Notes: generated from the letters alone by a model not told the origin. A stretch of DNA of 64,000 bases from Lutibacter sp. B2 (GCA_015686845.1 JADPRS010000018.1:1-64000), one strand, 5' to 3'; shown: positions 1 to 8,508, numbered from the stretch's first letter. Program-made: numbers and translations.

Positions 1-31
1 AACTGCCTGGGAGAGTAGGTCGTCGCTGGTT
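1..31 (+). rRNA. 5S rRNA, 3' end only
   Basis: The window opens with the closing part of a 5S rRNA: the CTGGGAGAGTAGGTCGTCGC segment is the conserved 3' domain of Firmicutes 5S genes. The remainder of the rRNA operon lies outside the window. The exact 3' end is approximate; an intrinsic terminator follows within about 10 bases. Confidence 0.8.
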
Positions 32-39
32 TACTAAGA

Positions 40-75
40 ACTCATAACAATGAAAATTGTTGTGAGTTTTTTTGT
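40..75 (+). terminator. rRNA operon terminator
   Basis: A perfect 12-bp stem (AACTCATAACAA / TTGTTGTGAGTT) with a short loop is followed by a T run directly after the 5S sequence. It is a canonical Rho-independent terminator. Confidence 0.85.
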
Positions 76-207
76 GTAACAGAATGGTTAAAATAAGAGG
101 AAATAGGACAAAAGAACTACTAATTAGACAAAGGGAAAGAGAAATCAATAGAGAATATATATAATATAGAAAAAATAACAGAAAAAATAGTAGAAGGAAG
201 GATTCAT

Positions 208-384
208 ATGATGGTAAAAATAATCTTTCTTATTATGTTATGTATACCTGTTGGTTGTGGGTTGCTTTTTTTAATGATAGATACAGTTAAAGATATACCA
301 AAGGCTAAACAGAAGCAGAAATTAGAGAATAACTTAATTAGATCTCGTCATAGAAAAACAAGAGATTTTAAAATTGCAAAGTAA
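208..384 (+). CDS. Small single-pass membrane protein, 58 aa
   Basis: An open frame starts at tandem ATG codons (208, 211) six bases after a GGAAGG ribosome-binding site. The N-terminal ~25 residues form one hydrophobic helix containing two Cys (MLCIPVGCGLLFLMI); the rest is a basic cytoplasmic-looking tail rich in K and R. A terminator hairpin lies about 80 bases downstream. I do not recognise a family. The single Cys-containing segment could be read as a weak lipobox, but nothing else supports a lipoprotein. Confidence rests on start context, codon use and the terminator. Confidence 0.5.
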   Translation: MMVKIIFLIMLCIPVGCGLLFLMIDTVKDIPKAKQKQKLENNLIRSRHRKTRDFKIAK

Positions 385-460
385 GGTGTATAAAAAAATA
401 GTGAAATGATTGATTTGTTTTTTGAATATGCCTAAATACATTTGGATAAGAATACATAAG

Positions 461-487
461 AAAAGCATTTTAAAGTGCTTTTTTTTG
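461..487 (+). terminator. Terminator after the 58-aa ORF
   Basis: The inverted repeat AAGCATTT/AAAGTGCTT with a run of seven or more T ends the upstream unit. Confidence 0.65.
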
Positions 488-584
488 ATACGGATAAATA
501 GCAAGTTTGATTTATAAAAAATAAAATGATATGATAGTGCGTATAGAGGCATTATATTTAGATAGGAAGATAAGGAGAGAATGT

Positions 585-1082
585 ATGTATATTATTAAGC
601 AAACAATTGCACAAAAGAAACTATCTTTTTGGAAGGTAGCTGGAATGATCGTTGGTACAATTTGGATTCTTGATTTATCTATTAAATTACTTACTAAGAA
701 TAGCCCAGTCATAGGTACTATTGGAGGGTTAATTGCTTTTATAGTATCTGTTGCTTTATGTATGTTCATTATATATAAGCATATTTCTTATTATAATTAT
801 AAGCTTATAGGAGATGAGCTTATGATGGAAAGAGTGTTTGGAAGAGCTAGCCATTTGTTTTTAAATTTGAAGCTTCAAGACATAGATTTATTCGTCCCAT
901 ATAAGCAAATGGATTTTAAATCATACAAAAATACCAAAGTTAAAAGGTATAAGTTCGTGTCAGGAAAAAATATAGATGATTGGTATGTGGGAGAGTTTGT
1001 AAGGAGCGGAGAAAGATATAGATTTATTTTTGAACCAAATAAAGAAATGTTAAATGCAATTAAATCTTTTAAAACTATTTAG
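585..1082 (+). CDS. Two-TM protein with PH-like C-terminal half, 165 aa
   Basis: The ATG at 585 sits a few bases after AAGGAGAG; an upstream in-frame ATG at 531 lacks a ribosome-binding site, so 585 is preferred. Residues ~18-36 and ~42-63 are hydrophobic and make a membrane hairpin. The remaining ~100 residues are soluble, beta-rich in appearance, and end with a Phe/Tyr-rich segment (RYRFIFEPNKEML). This architecture resembles bacterial PH-domain (YdbT/bPH) membrane proteins, but I cannot assign a family firmly. It is monocistronic and ends in a strong terminator. Function unknown. Confidence 0.6.
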   Translation: MYIIKQTIAQKKLSFWKVAGMIVGTIWILDLSIKLLTKNSPVIGTIGGLIAFIVSVALCMFIIYKHISYYNYKLIGDELMMERVFGRASHLFLNLKLQDIDLFVPYKQMDFKSYKNTKVKRYKFVSGKNIDDWYVGEFVRSGERYRFIFEPNKEMLNAIKSFKTI

Positions 1083-1117
1083 TGGGTATATCTTCAGATA
1101 TATCCACTTTTTTATAT
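1081..1117 (+). terminator. Terminator
   Basis: The stem AGTGGGTATATCT / AGATATATCCACT followed by TTTTTT overlaps the stop codon of the preceding gene. Confidence 0.8.
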
Positions 1118-1219
1118 ACTAACCTTTTTATAAAAAAAGATAACGAGACATACTGATCGTGAATAAAATAATAAATATAGGGCAAGAATGAGGATAATAA
1201 TAAAAGGGTGGTGGGGTGG

Positions 1220-1420
1220 ATGACCAAAGAAGTAGTTCGGTGTAATATCTGCGAAAATGAAACTAGAAATCATATTGATATTTTAAATGGATGTATATGT
1301 GAAAAGTGTGAACAAAATATTGTTGACTTGTCATATGATGATAAAAAATATGAAGGTTATAATATTTTATTAAAAGATCTGTGGAAAAATTTTTTAATTT
1401 CTTATGAAGAAGGCCATTAA
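1220..1420 (+). CDS. csfB: Sigma-G inhibitor Gin (CsfB family), 66 aa
   Basis: This small zinc-ribbon protein has two CxxC pairs (CNIC near residue 8 and CEKC near residue 29) followed by a short helical tail, as in the Gin/CsfB anti-sigma family. Gin dimers bind forespore sigma-G (and sigma-E) and keep it inactive until engulfment is complete. The ATG at 1220 follows a G-rich GGGTGGTGGGG site; a GTG at 1208 is in frame but less likely. Gin lies just upstream of tmk, as csfB does in Bacillus subtilis, which supports the call. It is followed by its own terminator and is therefore transcribed separately. Confidence 0.8.
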   Translation: MTKEVVRCNICENETRNHIDILNGCICEKCEQNIVDLSYDDKKYEGYNILLKDLWKNFLISYEEGH

Positions 1421-1443
1421 CTCATGTTAATGGCTTTATTTTT
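1412..1443 (+). terminator. Terminator after gin
   Basis: The hairpin GCCATTAAC-tcat-GTTAATGGC is followed by TTTATTTTTA; it overlaps the last codons of gin. Confidence 0.75.
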
Positions 1444-1582
1444 ATACAGTATTAATACGACACTTCATTATGAAAGTGGAAGATTAGAAGCTTATACAGA
1501 AATAAAAAATTATGCCTATATAAAAAGGTATGTTAAAATAATTATATACACATAAAGATTAAATTTATGAGAGAGGTGCTGC

Positions 1583-2227
1583 ATGAAAGGGTTATTTATA
1601 AGTGTAGAAGGGCCAGATGGTTCTGGAAAAACCACTCAAATCCAAGAATTAGAAAAATATTTTAAGGATAAGAACTATGATGTAGTGGTTACAAGAGAAC
1701 CTGGAGGAACTCCAATTAGCGAAAAAATAAGAGAAGTTATTTTAGATATAAATAATAAAGATATGGATTTTGTAACGGAAGCTTTGTTATATGCTGCTGC
1801 TCGCGCACAACATGTTTCACAGGTAATAAAGCCTGCTATTTTAGATGGAAAGATCGTTATCTGTGATAGATTTGTTGATTCAAGTATCGTGTATCAAGGG
1901 ATAGGAAGAAATTTAGGAATGAAAACGGTAGAAAACATTAATAATATTGCTATCAATGGATATATGCCAGATATAACATTCTTTTTTAAATTATCTCCTG
2001 AAATTGGAATCTATCGCAAGACAAAACAAGGAAGCAAAGATCGCTTAGAAAGTGAAAAAATAGCTTTTCATAAAAAAGTATTTGAGGGATATGAACAGTT
2101 AGAAAAAATGCATCCACAAAGAATTATAGGGATCGATGCAAATCGTTCTATAAAAGAGATTTATAATGAAATAATTGCATATATTGAAACATATCTATCT
2201 TCTATGAATAAGACTTTAAACTGTTAA
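1583..2227 (+). CDS. tmk: Thymidylate kinase
   Basis: Phosphorylates dTMP to dTDP with ATP, an essential step of dTTP synthesis. The 214-residue protein has the P-loop EGPDGSGKTT (9-18), the nucleotide-binding TREPGGTP motif (37-44) and the DRF motif (95-97), all typical for bacterial Tmk of this length. The start follows GAGAGGTG. It heads the conserved block tmk-darA-holB-ricT-yabB. The Bacillus relatives yaaR, yabA and rsmI that share this block are absent here. Confidence 0.95.
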   Translation: MKGLFISVEGPDGSGKTTQIQELEKYFKDKNYDVVVTREPGGTPISEKIREVILDINNKDMDFVTEALLYAAARAQHVSQVIKPAILDGKIVICDRFVDSSIVYQGIGRNLGMKTVENINNIAINGYMPDITFFFKLSPEIGIYRKTKQGSKDRLESEKIAFHKKVFEGYEQLEKMHPQRIIGIDANRSIKEIYNEIIAYIETYLSSMNKTLNC

Positions 2228-2308
2228 AGTAAGAGAAGATTGAATATAAAACCGAATGTTGATCGTTATTTGGGGAATAAAAGAATATAGATAGAAAGGA
2301 TGAGTTGA

Positions 2309-2638
2309 ATGAAACTGGTTGTTGTAATTATCCATGATGAAGATGCTCAAAAGTTAGTCGATCAGCTTACGGATCAAAACTATGGAGTAACAAAATTAGC
2401 TTCTACAGGGGGATTTTTAAGTTCAGGAAATACCACTTTGCTAGTAGGTGTTGAAAAAGGAAAAGTAGATAGTGTTATAGATGTTATTAAGGAAACTTGC
2501 AAATCACGTAAAGAAATGGTGCCAACACCTGCTCCGATCATGGGTAGTGTTGGCATATTGACAGCATATCCTATAGAGGTAAATATTGGAGGAGCGACTA
2601 TATTTGTATTAGATGTAGATAGATTTGAAAAAGCATAA
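2309..2638 (+). CDS. darA: Cyclic-di-AMP receptor DarA/PstA (YaaQ family)
   Basis: This 109-residue PII-like protein carries the family signature TKLASTGGFL (28-37) followed by GNTTL, the segments that form the c-di-AMP pocket between subunits of the trimer in DarA/PstA. It binds c-di-AMP; its downstream partner is not established. Its position between tmk and holB matches the order in many Firmicutes. c-di-AMP commonly controls K+ and osmolyte uptake, and this window holds two osmolyte carriers, but no direct link is visible in the sequence. Confidence 0.92.
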   Translation: MKLVVVIIHDEDAQKLVDQLTDQNYGVTKLASTGGFLSSGNTTLLVGVEKGKVDSVIDVIKETCKSRKEMVPTPAPIMGSVGILTAYPIEVNIGGATIFVLDVDRFEKA

Positions 2639-2653
2639 TTGGGGAGGATATAA

Positions 2654-3634
2654 ATGAGCTTTAAAGACATTTTAGGACAGGAGAAATTGATTCGTCATCT
2701 AAAAAAGTCTATTGAAATGGATAAAATAGGTCATGCTTATATATTTGATGGTCCCGTAGGAATTGGAAAGAAGACGACGGCTACTGCTTTTTCGAAAGAA
2801 ATCTTCTGTAAGGAATTTGGACAAGACGTATGCGGAGTTTGTAGTTCTTGTTTAAAAATAGAAAGTAATAATCATCCTGATTTGGTATGGATAGAGCCTG
2901 ATGGAAAAAGTATAAAAAACCATCAAATTGAAGAACTACAACAAGACTTAGTAAGGAAGCCTTATGAAAGTGAAAAGAAGGTATATATTATTAAAGATGC
3001 TGATTTAATGACAGAGAGTGCTCAGAATAGATTATTAAAGACTTTAGAAGAACCGCCTAGATATGTGGTGATTATATTAATAAGTACAAATTTCAATCGT
3101 TTTTTGGCTACGATTAAATCACGTAGTCAAATTATTAAATTTAATCGTTTGCAGGATAAAATGGTTCAAGATTTTATGCATAAAAGGTATGGTATGGATG
3201 CGGATGAAACAAAAGTATTTGCAACTTTTTCAAATGGGATTATTGGTAAAGCGATAGAATTTAAGGAATCAGAAGATTTTCAAACAAAAAGAAAAGAAAC
3301 CATTGAGTTAATTGATGGGTTGCTATCCAAAGATCAATTAAAGATTTTTGATGCCATGGCATTTTTTGATAAATATAAAGATGATGTTTATGATATATTG
3401 GATTTGATGATTTTTTGGTTTAGAGATATTTTATTGTTAGGTGCAACCAACTCAGAACAATTTTTAATTAATATGGACCAAAAAGATATTTTACAAAAAC
3501 ACCTCTATCATATAGGTTATGAAAAAATGGTTCATATGATAGAAACCATAGAAAAAACAAAAAAAGATATAAAAGCAAACGTAAATTTTCAATTAGCAAC
3601 AGAAATTATGATTTTGCATATACAGGAGGTGTAA
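2654..3634 (+). CDS. holB: DNA polymerase III, delta' subunit
   Basis: This is a clamp-loader subunit of 326 residues. It shows the AAA+ P-loop GPVGIGKKT (33-41), a zinc-binding cysteine group (C52, C60, C63, C66), and the NRLLKTLEEPP motif that marks delta'/DnaX proteins. It loads the sliding clamp together with DnaX and HolA at the replication fork. GGGGAGG precedes the ATG. The next gene, ricT, begins two bases after the stop, so the two are co-transcribed and probably translationally coupled. Confidence 0.93.
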   Translation: MSFKDILGQEKLIRHLKKSIEMDKIGHAYIFDGPVGIGKKTTATAFSKEIFCKEFGQDVCGVCSSCLKIESNNHPDLVWIEPDGKSIKNHQIEELQQDLVRKPYESEKKVYIIKDADLMTESAQNRLLKTLEEPPRYVVIILISTNFNRFLATIKSRSQIIKFNRLQDKMVQDFMHKRYGMDADETKVFATFSNGIIGKAIEFKESEDFQTKRKETIELIDGLLSKDQLKIFDAMAFFDKYKDDVYDILDLMIFWFRDILLLGATNSEQFLINMDQKDILQKHLYHIGYEKMVHMIETIEKTKKDIKANVNFQLATEIMILHIQEV

Positions 3635-3635
3635 T

Positions 3636-4544
3636 ATGATAAAAGTTATAGGTGTAAGGTTTAAAAAAGCAGGTAAAATTTATTATTTTGATCCTGATGA
3701 TATAATTATAGAAAAAGGACAAAATGTTATCGTAGAGACAGCAAGAGGGGTAGAATTTGGAGAAGTAGTAGTTGGGCCAAAGGAAATTCCTGAAGAAGAT
3801 ATAGTTTCTCCTCTAAAAAAGGTTTTAAGAATAGCTATGCTGGAAGATGAAATAATAAATAGAGAGAATAAAGAAAAAGAAAAGGAAGCACTAGAATGCT
3901 GTATAGATAAAATTGATAAGCATCAATTGGATATGAAACTAATAGATGTAGAATATACATTTGATAATAATAAAATCATATTCTATTTTACTGCGGATGG
4001 TAGAGTAGATTTTAGGGAATTGGTAAAAGATTTAGCTTCTGTATTTAAAACTAGAATTGAGCTAAGGCAAATTGGTGTGAGAGATGAAGCTAAAATGTTA
4101 AATGGATTAGGTCCATGTGGAAGACAGTTATGCTGTGCTAACTGGTTAGGCGACTTTGAACCTGTATCTATTAAAATGGCAAAGGAACAGAATTTATCAT
4201 TGAATCCAACTAAAATTTCAGGAATTTGTGGAAGATTGATGTGTTGTTTAAAATATGAGCATGACATGTATCAAAAGCTCAAGAAAAATATGCCAGAAAT
4301 AGGTGAAAAAGTAATGACCCCGGAGGGAAAGGGTATTGTAGTTGAAAAAAATACATTATTAGAATCTGTTAAGGTAAAATTAATTTTACAAGAGGCAAAA
4401 GGAAATAAAGAAGAAAAATTAAGTGATGATAGTTGTGCATACCATAAAGATGATATAAAAAAAATAGGTGGTTGTTGTAAAAAATCAGAGTGTCCAAAGA
4501 AGGATGTCGTAGTAGAAGAAGCTGATCTTAGTGAACTCGAGTAG
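3636..4544 (+). CDS. ricT: PSP1-domain protein RicT (YaaT)
   Basis: The 302-residue protein has the PSP1 domain with the conserved cysteine motifs CGRQLCC (161-167) and CGRLMCC (198-204), and a further Cys-rich tail (GGCCKKSEC). In Bacillus, RicT works with RicA and RicF in an Fe-S-carrying complex that promotes mRNA processing with RNase Y and accelerates Spo0A activation. In other clostridia this gene also lies between holB and the methyltransferase. The GGAGGTGTA ribosome-binding site overlaps the end of holB. Confidence 0.9.
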   Translation: MIKVIGVRFKKAGKIYYFDPDDIIIEKGQNVIVETARGVEFGEVVVGPKEIPEEDIVSPLKKVLRIAMLEDEIINRENKEKEKEALECCIDKIDKHQLDMKLIDVEYTFDNNKIIFYFTADGRVDFRELVKDLASVFKTRIELRQIGVRDEAKMLNGLGPCGRQLCCANWLGDFEPVSIKMAKEQNLSLNPTKISGICGRLMCCLKYEHDMYQKLKKNMPEIGEKVMTPEGKGIVVEKNTLLESVKVKLILQEAKGNKEEKLSDDSCAYHKDDIKKIGGCCKKSECPKKDVVVEEADLSELE

Positions 4545-4555
4545 GAGAGATAAAC

Positions 4556-5299
4556 ATGCAACAGGATTTAATATTTCCACATGAAAGAGTAGATGATTTA
4601 CAATGTAGAGGACTAAAACTTATACAAAACCCAAATGGATTTTGTTTTGGAATAGATGCAGTATTGCTTAGTAATTTTTGTGAAATACGTAAAAATTGGC
4701 ATGTACTAGACTTAGGAACGGGTACAGGCATAGTACCTATCCTTTTAGCAGGAAAAACGCAAGCAGGGCAAATTACAGGCGTTGAAATACAGAAAGAAGT
4801 AGCAGATATGGCACAAAGAAGTGTTACATTAAATGATTTAGGAGAGCGTGTAAAAATCATAAATGAAGATTTGAAAGAAATCGTGAATAAAATGGATTCA
4901 TATTCTTTTGATGCGGTTACTTCCAATCCTCCTTATATGAATCCAGGTGGAGGATTAATAAATCCAGAAGACATGAAAGCCATATCGAGACATGAAGTAA
5001 AGTGTACATTAGAAGATGTGATTTCTACGTCCAGTAAAATGTTAAAAGATAGAGGACATTTTTATATGGTTCATAGACCCCATAGATTAGTAGATATTAT
5101 TTATTTATGTAGAAAATATAAATTAGAACCTAAAAAGATCAGATTTGTACATCCTAATAAAAATAAAAAGCCTAATATTTTATTAATTCAGTGTGTTAAA
5201 TTTGGGAAACCTGAATTAAAGTTTCTAGACCCATTATATGTGTATAATGAAGATGGTGGATATACAAAGGAAATAGATGAGATATATGGAAGAAATTAA
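4556..5299 (+). CDS. yabB: tRNA1(Val) adenine-37 N6-methyltransferase family protein
   Basis: This is a class I SAM-dependent methyltransferase of 247 residues with the SAM motif DLGTGTG (52-58) and the N6-adenine active-site motif SNPPY (123-127). It belongs to the TrmN6/YabB group that methylates A37 of a tRNA, although the substrate is inferred from family and synteny only. It is the last gene of the tmk block and ends at a bidirectional terminator shared with abrB. Confidence 0.85.
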   Translation: MQQDLIFPHERVDDLQCRGLKLIQNPNGFCFGIDAVLLSNFCEIRKNWHVLDLGTGTGIVPILLAGKTQAGQITGVEIQKEVADMAQRSVTLNDLGERVKIINEDLKEIVNKMDSYSFDAVTSNPPYMNPGGGLINPEDMKAISRHEVKCTLEDVISTSSKMLKDRGHFYMVHRPHRLVDIIYLCRKYKLEPKKIRFVHPNKNKKPNILLIQCVKFGKPELKFLDPLYVYNEDGGYTKEIDEIYGRN

Positions 5300-5302
5300 A
5301 TA

Positions 5303-5338
5303 AAAAAAATACTTATGATATCATAAGTATTTTTTTTT
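5303..5338. terminator. Bidirectional terminator between yabB and abrB
   Basis: The perfect palindrome AATACTTATG/CATAAGTATT is flanked by an A run on one side and a T run on the other, so it can end transcription from both convergent genes. Confidence 0.85.
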
Positions 5339-5339
5339 A

Positions 5340-5576
5340 CTATTTCATTTCTTGGATACAATCAGGACAAATATTTTTTCCTTTGAATACTGTTATATCT
5401 TTTGCTTGACCACAAAAAATACAAGCAGGCTCATATTTTTTTAAGATTATTTGATCACTAGTAACATAGATTTCTAGTGCATCCTTTTCCTTAATTCCTA
5501 AAGTTCTTCTTAATTCAATTGGAATAACAACTCTTCCTAATTCATCAACTTTTCTTACGATACCTGTAGCTTTCAT
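5340..5576 (-). CDS. abrB: AbrB-family transition-state regulator
   Basis: The 78-residue protein has the AbrB/SpoVT swapped-hairpin DNA-binding domain (MKATGIVRKVDELGRVVIPI, residues 1-20, plus the following strand). Its C-terminus carries two CxxC pairs (C52/C55, C70/C73), forming the small zinc-ribbon-like tail typical of clostridial AbrB and absent in Bacillus AbrB. It is a DNA-binding repressor of transition-phase and sporulation genes. AGGGAGG precedes the start. Confidence 0.92.
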   Translation of the reverse strand: MKATGIVRKVDELGRVVIPIELRRTLGIKEKDALEIYVTSDQIILKKYEPACIFCGQAKDITVFKGKNICPDCIQEMK

Positions 5577-5625
5577 ATAAATCCTCCCTAAACAAAATTC
5601 GACAAAATTCTTACCTCATGCTAAA

Positions 5626-5654
5626 ATAGTAACAGAACTGTAAAAAAAAGTCAA
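5626..5654 (-). promoter_or_regulatory. Promoter of abrB
   Basis: On the minus strand, TTGACT and TACTAT are separated by exactly 17 bases, about 50 bases upstream of the abrB start. Confidence 0.7.
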
Positions 5655-5753
5655 CCTAAAAATAGGAAATAACGCAATTTTTTTTAAAAAGTTACAAATT
5701 ATTTTAAAATTCTACAATGAAAATTAGGGAATAATAAAAAGTAAAATAAATAT

Positions 5754-5782
5754 TTGACACTTACGGATAGAAAATTTAATAT
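5754..5782 (+). promoter_or_regulatory. Promoter of the HD-domain gene
   Basis: TTGACA and TAATAT are separated by 17 bases, ending about 40 bases before the HD gene start. Confidence 0.75.
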
Positions 5783-5822
5783 ATAAGTATAAGTATTTAG
5801 CTCGTATATGGGGGTGAACAGA

Positions 5823-6731
5823 GTGGAATATAGAGGAAAAATAATAAAATTAATTGAAGATGAAGGAATCACTAAATGTTTATTCGACATTTTAGAGCAA
5901 TCTGATAGCCATAAGTATATTAGAGAATTAGATGAATCATTTGATATATTGGAAAAAATTTTTCCAGAGAGTATACCCATGAAGCAGGTTGGAAGATGTG
6001 ATTATCATGTAGTGGATACATGGACACATTCTGTAAATGCATTAGAAGAACTTGAAAAAATAATGTCTAATGATCAATATTTTGAAATCCATTTAAAGGA
6101 TGCTTATAAAGTGCATATGAATGAAAAAATTGAAGGTCATCATACAAGAATGCAACTACTAAAACTTGCCGTATTATTCCATGATGTAGGAAAACCTGAA
6201 TCGAGATGGATCGATGAACATGGAAAAGTTAGATTTAGAGGGCATGAAATCGTAGGCGCAGCCATGGCAGAAAAAATTGCAGAAAGATTGGAATTAAAAA
6301 ATAAAGAAAAAGAATATTTTATAAAAATGGTAAGAGAACATATGTGGCCGTTAGGACTTTATAAAAAGAATGATGTAAGCGGAAAAACTTTGTTTGATTT
6401 ATTTAAAAGATTAAAAGAAGATACATTGGATTTATTTCTTTTAGGATTAGCAGATATAATCGCCACTAGAATATTATTAAATCCAGATGAAGAGATGAGA
6501 ATGTATAAAATTCATATAGAATATATAGTGAATAATTATTTAACTAGATTTAAAGAGTCAGCAGATTTAGTAGAGGCTATTGATAAGAGAGATATTAAAA
6601 ATAGATTTAATATAAGAAAAAAGCAATTGAATAAAATAATTGAAAATGCTAAAGAAGCTATATTTGAAGGAATGATTCCACCACAAGAAGAAGCAGTTAT
6701 TAGATATATAGAGTTAAATAGAAGATTATAA
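5823..6731 (+). CDS. HD-domain protein related to tRNA nucleotidyltransferase HD region
   Basis: This phosphohydrolase-type protein has about 302 residues. The metal-binding HD doublet lies in LFHDVGKPESR (H120, D121), with upstream His (H69) and downstream HEIVGA (H141), and a further His in REHMWP. The fold resembles the HD domain of bacterial CCA-adding enzymes/poly(A) polymerases, but the nucleotidyltransferase head is absent. The substrate is unknown. A GTG start at 5823 fits the GGGGGTG site better; ATG 5808 is the in-frame alternative but has no ribosome-binding site. It has its own promoter and shares a long convergent terminator with the next gene. Confidence 0.75.
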   Translation: MEYRGKIIKLIEDEGITKCLFDILEQSDSHKYIRELDESFDILEKIFPESIPMKQVGRCDYHVVDTWTHSVNALEELEKIMSNDQYFEIHLKDAYKVHMNEKIEGHHTRMQLLKLAVLFHDVGKPESRWIDEHGKVRFRGHEIVGAAMAEKIAERLELKNKEKEYFIKMVREHMWPLGLYKKNDVSGKTLFDLFKRLKEDTLDLFLLGLADIIATRILLNPDEEMRMYKIHIEYIVNNYLTRFKESADLVEAIDKRDIKNRFNIRKKQLNKIIENAKEAIFEGMIPPQEEAVIRYIELNRRL

Positions 6732-6757
6732 TCTTCTATTTAACTCTCTTTTTTTTA
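6710..6757. terminator. Long convergent terminator
   Basis: The inverted repeat AGAGTTAAATAGAAGATT / AATCTTCTATTTAACTCT has about 18 bp per arm and is followed by CTTTTTTTT on the plus strand. It overlaps the ends of both convergent genes. Confidence 0.8.
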
Positions 6758-7137
6758 TGTAAGAAAGGTTTATTAATAAACTCCTTGATTTTACTAATAA
6801 TTTGGACAAAGCCAAGAATATTACTAAAATATTCTTGTGTATTGGATAAACTTGCTGTTGCCATCTCCGTTGTAGTAATAATATGTCCAATCGTCGATTG
6901 TACAGCTTTAACATTGGTAGAAAGATCAGAACTAATGCTGTCTATATTGGCTGTGATAGATGGGGCTTGGTTTAGAATTTCATCAATGTTTTTTTGATTT
7001 TTTGAAACCGTGGTTTTGATAACTTTCATAGTTTCGTTTAAATTTTTAAGTATAAATATGACATAGGTGATTAGAACTGTCAAAAGAATGAATAATATAA
7101 AAATTCCTAAGTCAGCTAAATTAATTTGGATATTCAT
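6736..7137 (-). CDS. DUF948-like membrane protein
   Basis: The 133-residue protein has one N-terminal membrane helix (about residues 9-29) and a long amphipathic, coiled-coil-like region rich in N, T, S and I, then a basic tail (HKKKRVK). This is the layout of DUF948/YtxG-type general-stress membrane proteins. A clear AGGAGGTGATC precedes the start. Function unknown. Confidence 0.65.
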   Translation of the reverse strand: MNIQINLADLGIFILFILLTVLITYVIFILKNLNETMKVIKTTVSKNQKNIDEILNQAPSITANIDSISSDLSTNVKAVQSTIGHIITTTEMATASLSNTQEYFSNILGFVQIISKIKEFINKPFLHKKKRVK

Positions 7138-7269
7138 GAATGATCACCTCCTATTTTTTTAGGTATATATTTCTAATTATATAGTAAATCTACTAAAAAT
7201 AAAGCTGTATATATCTAATTTTTTAATTAGTTATAAAACAATGAATAAAACAGGATTAAAAGTTAATTT

Positions 7270-7298
7270 TTGACAGAAAGACAAGTTTGTGTTAAACT
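7270..7298 (+). promoter_or_regulatory. Promoter of the betaine ABC operon leader
   Basis: A consensus TTGACA (7270-7275) lies 17 bases from TAAACT (7293-7298). The predicted RNA begins near 7305 and meets a terminator-like hairpin about 65 bases later, before the operon. Confidence 0.75.
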
Positions 7299-7367
7299 AA
7301 TAGAGTCAGATCATATTATTTATACTTTTCTTTGCAAAACACTTACATTCAAATCACTTATCTAAAG

Positions 7368-7393
7368 ACATTCTTTATAAAGAATGCTTTTTT
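7368..7393 (+). terminator. Intrinsic terminator inside the operon leader
   Basis: The hairpin CATTCTTT/AAAGAATG followed by CTTTTTTA lies between the promoter at 7270 and the substrate-binding protein gene at 7483. It would either stop most transcripts, giving an RNA of about 90 nt, or act as an attenuator. The remaining leader (7394-7482) is AT-rich and shows no further clear structure. Confidence 0.65.
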
Positions 7394-7482
7394 ATAATCT
7401 ATAACAAATATCTATTATAAACATTCAGAAATTCATCATTATTTTTTAAAAGTCAATAGTATTTAAAAGGGGGAATTTTAAC

Positions 7483-8508
7483 ATGAAAATTTTCAGAAAA
7501 ATTAAAATGATACATGCATTTTTAATATTCACATTACTTGTATCTGTAGTAGGGCTTACTGCTTGTGGAAGTGAAAAGGCAAAGGCAAATTCAGAAAAGC
7601 CTAAAATTATTTTTGCAGATGCTGGCTGGGATAGTTTTACATTCCATAATGAAGTAGCAAGAGCAATTATTGAAAAAGGATATGGATATCCTACAGATGT
7701 AACCATGGGCTCATCTACATTGACTTTTACAGGTCTTATACAAGGAGATATAGATGTTAATATGGAAACATGGATAGAAAATATTTTGGATGCATATACA
7801 GAGGGCGTTGCTAATGGTGATATTGTAAGACTCTCATCTACTTTTCCAGATAGTGCACAAGGAATTTATGTCCCTACTTATGTAATAAAGGGAGATGAAA
7901 AAAGAGGAATTAAACCTATCGCTCCAGATTTAAAATCAGTAAAAGATTTACCAAAGTATTGGGAAACTTTTAAAGATGAAGAAGAACCTACAAAGGGACG
8001 TCTTTATGGTGCTATTCCAGGATGGATGGCAGATCAAGATTTAAGAAAAAAGGTAGAAACTTATGGATTAGACAAAACATATAATTACTTTAGTCCTGGT
8101 TCAGATGCAGGATTATCTTCCTCTATTGTAGGAGCATATGAAAAAGGAGAACCTTGGGTAGGGTATTATTGGGAGCCAACATGGATTATGGGAAAATATG
8201 ATATGACACTACTTGAAGAGGAGCCATATAGTAAAGAAAAATGGGAAAATGGTCGAGATTGTGCATGGACACCTGTAGATGTTGCAGTAGTTGTTCATAA
8301 AGACCTTTTACAAAAAGCACCTGAGGTAGTAGCGTTTTTGAAAAAGTATCATACAACTAGTAAATTAACTAGTGATGCACTTTCTTATATGGAGAAAAAT
8401 AATGTAGATGCAAAAGAAGCTGCAAAATGGTTTTTAAAAGAGCATGAAGATATATGGACAAAATGGGTACCATCAGAAGTAGCAGAAAAGGTAAAAACAG
8501 AAATTTAA
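7483..8508 (+). CDS. opuAC: Glycine betaine-type ABC transporter, substrate-binding lipoprotein
   Basis: The 341-residue lipoprotein has a signal peptide and a lipobox ending LTAC (Cys28). Its body matches the OpuAC/ProX family of quaternary-amine binding proteins, with many Trp residues in binding-site segments (DAGWDS, ETWIEN, GYYWEPTW, DCAWTP) that form the aromatic cage. It captures betaine-like osmoprotectants outside the membrane. The gene is first in an operon with permease and ATPase; GGGGGAA precedes the start. The exact ligand cannot be told from sequence alone. Confidence 0.88.
   Translation: MKIFRKIKMIHAFLIFTLLVSVVGLTACGSEKAKANSEKPKIIFADAGWDSFTFHNEVARAIIEKGYGYPTDVTMGSSTLTFTGLIQGDIDVNMETWIENILDAYTEGVANGDIVRLSSTFPDSAQGIYVPTYVIKGDEKRGIKPIAPDLKSVKDLPKYWETFKDEEEPTKGRLYGAIPGWMADQDLRKKVETYGLDKTYNYFSPGSDAGLSSSIVGAYEKGEPWVGYYWEPTWIMGKYDMTLLEEEPYSKEKWENGRDCAWTPVDVAVVVHKDLLQKAPEVVAFLKKYHTTSKLTSDALSYMEKNNVDAKEAAKWFLKEHEDIWTKWVPSEVAEKVKTEI

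Noticed and set aside
334-552. Minus-strand frame near the rRNA end
   Set aside because: Low-complexity, Phe/Ile/Lys-rich, antisense to the 58-aa ORF and a terminator, and no ribosome-binding site.
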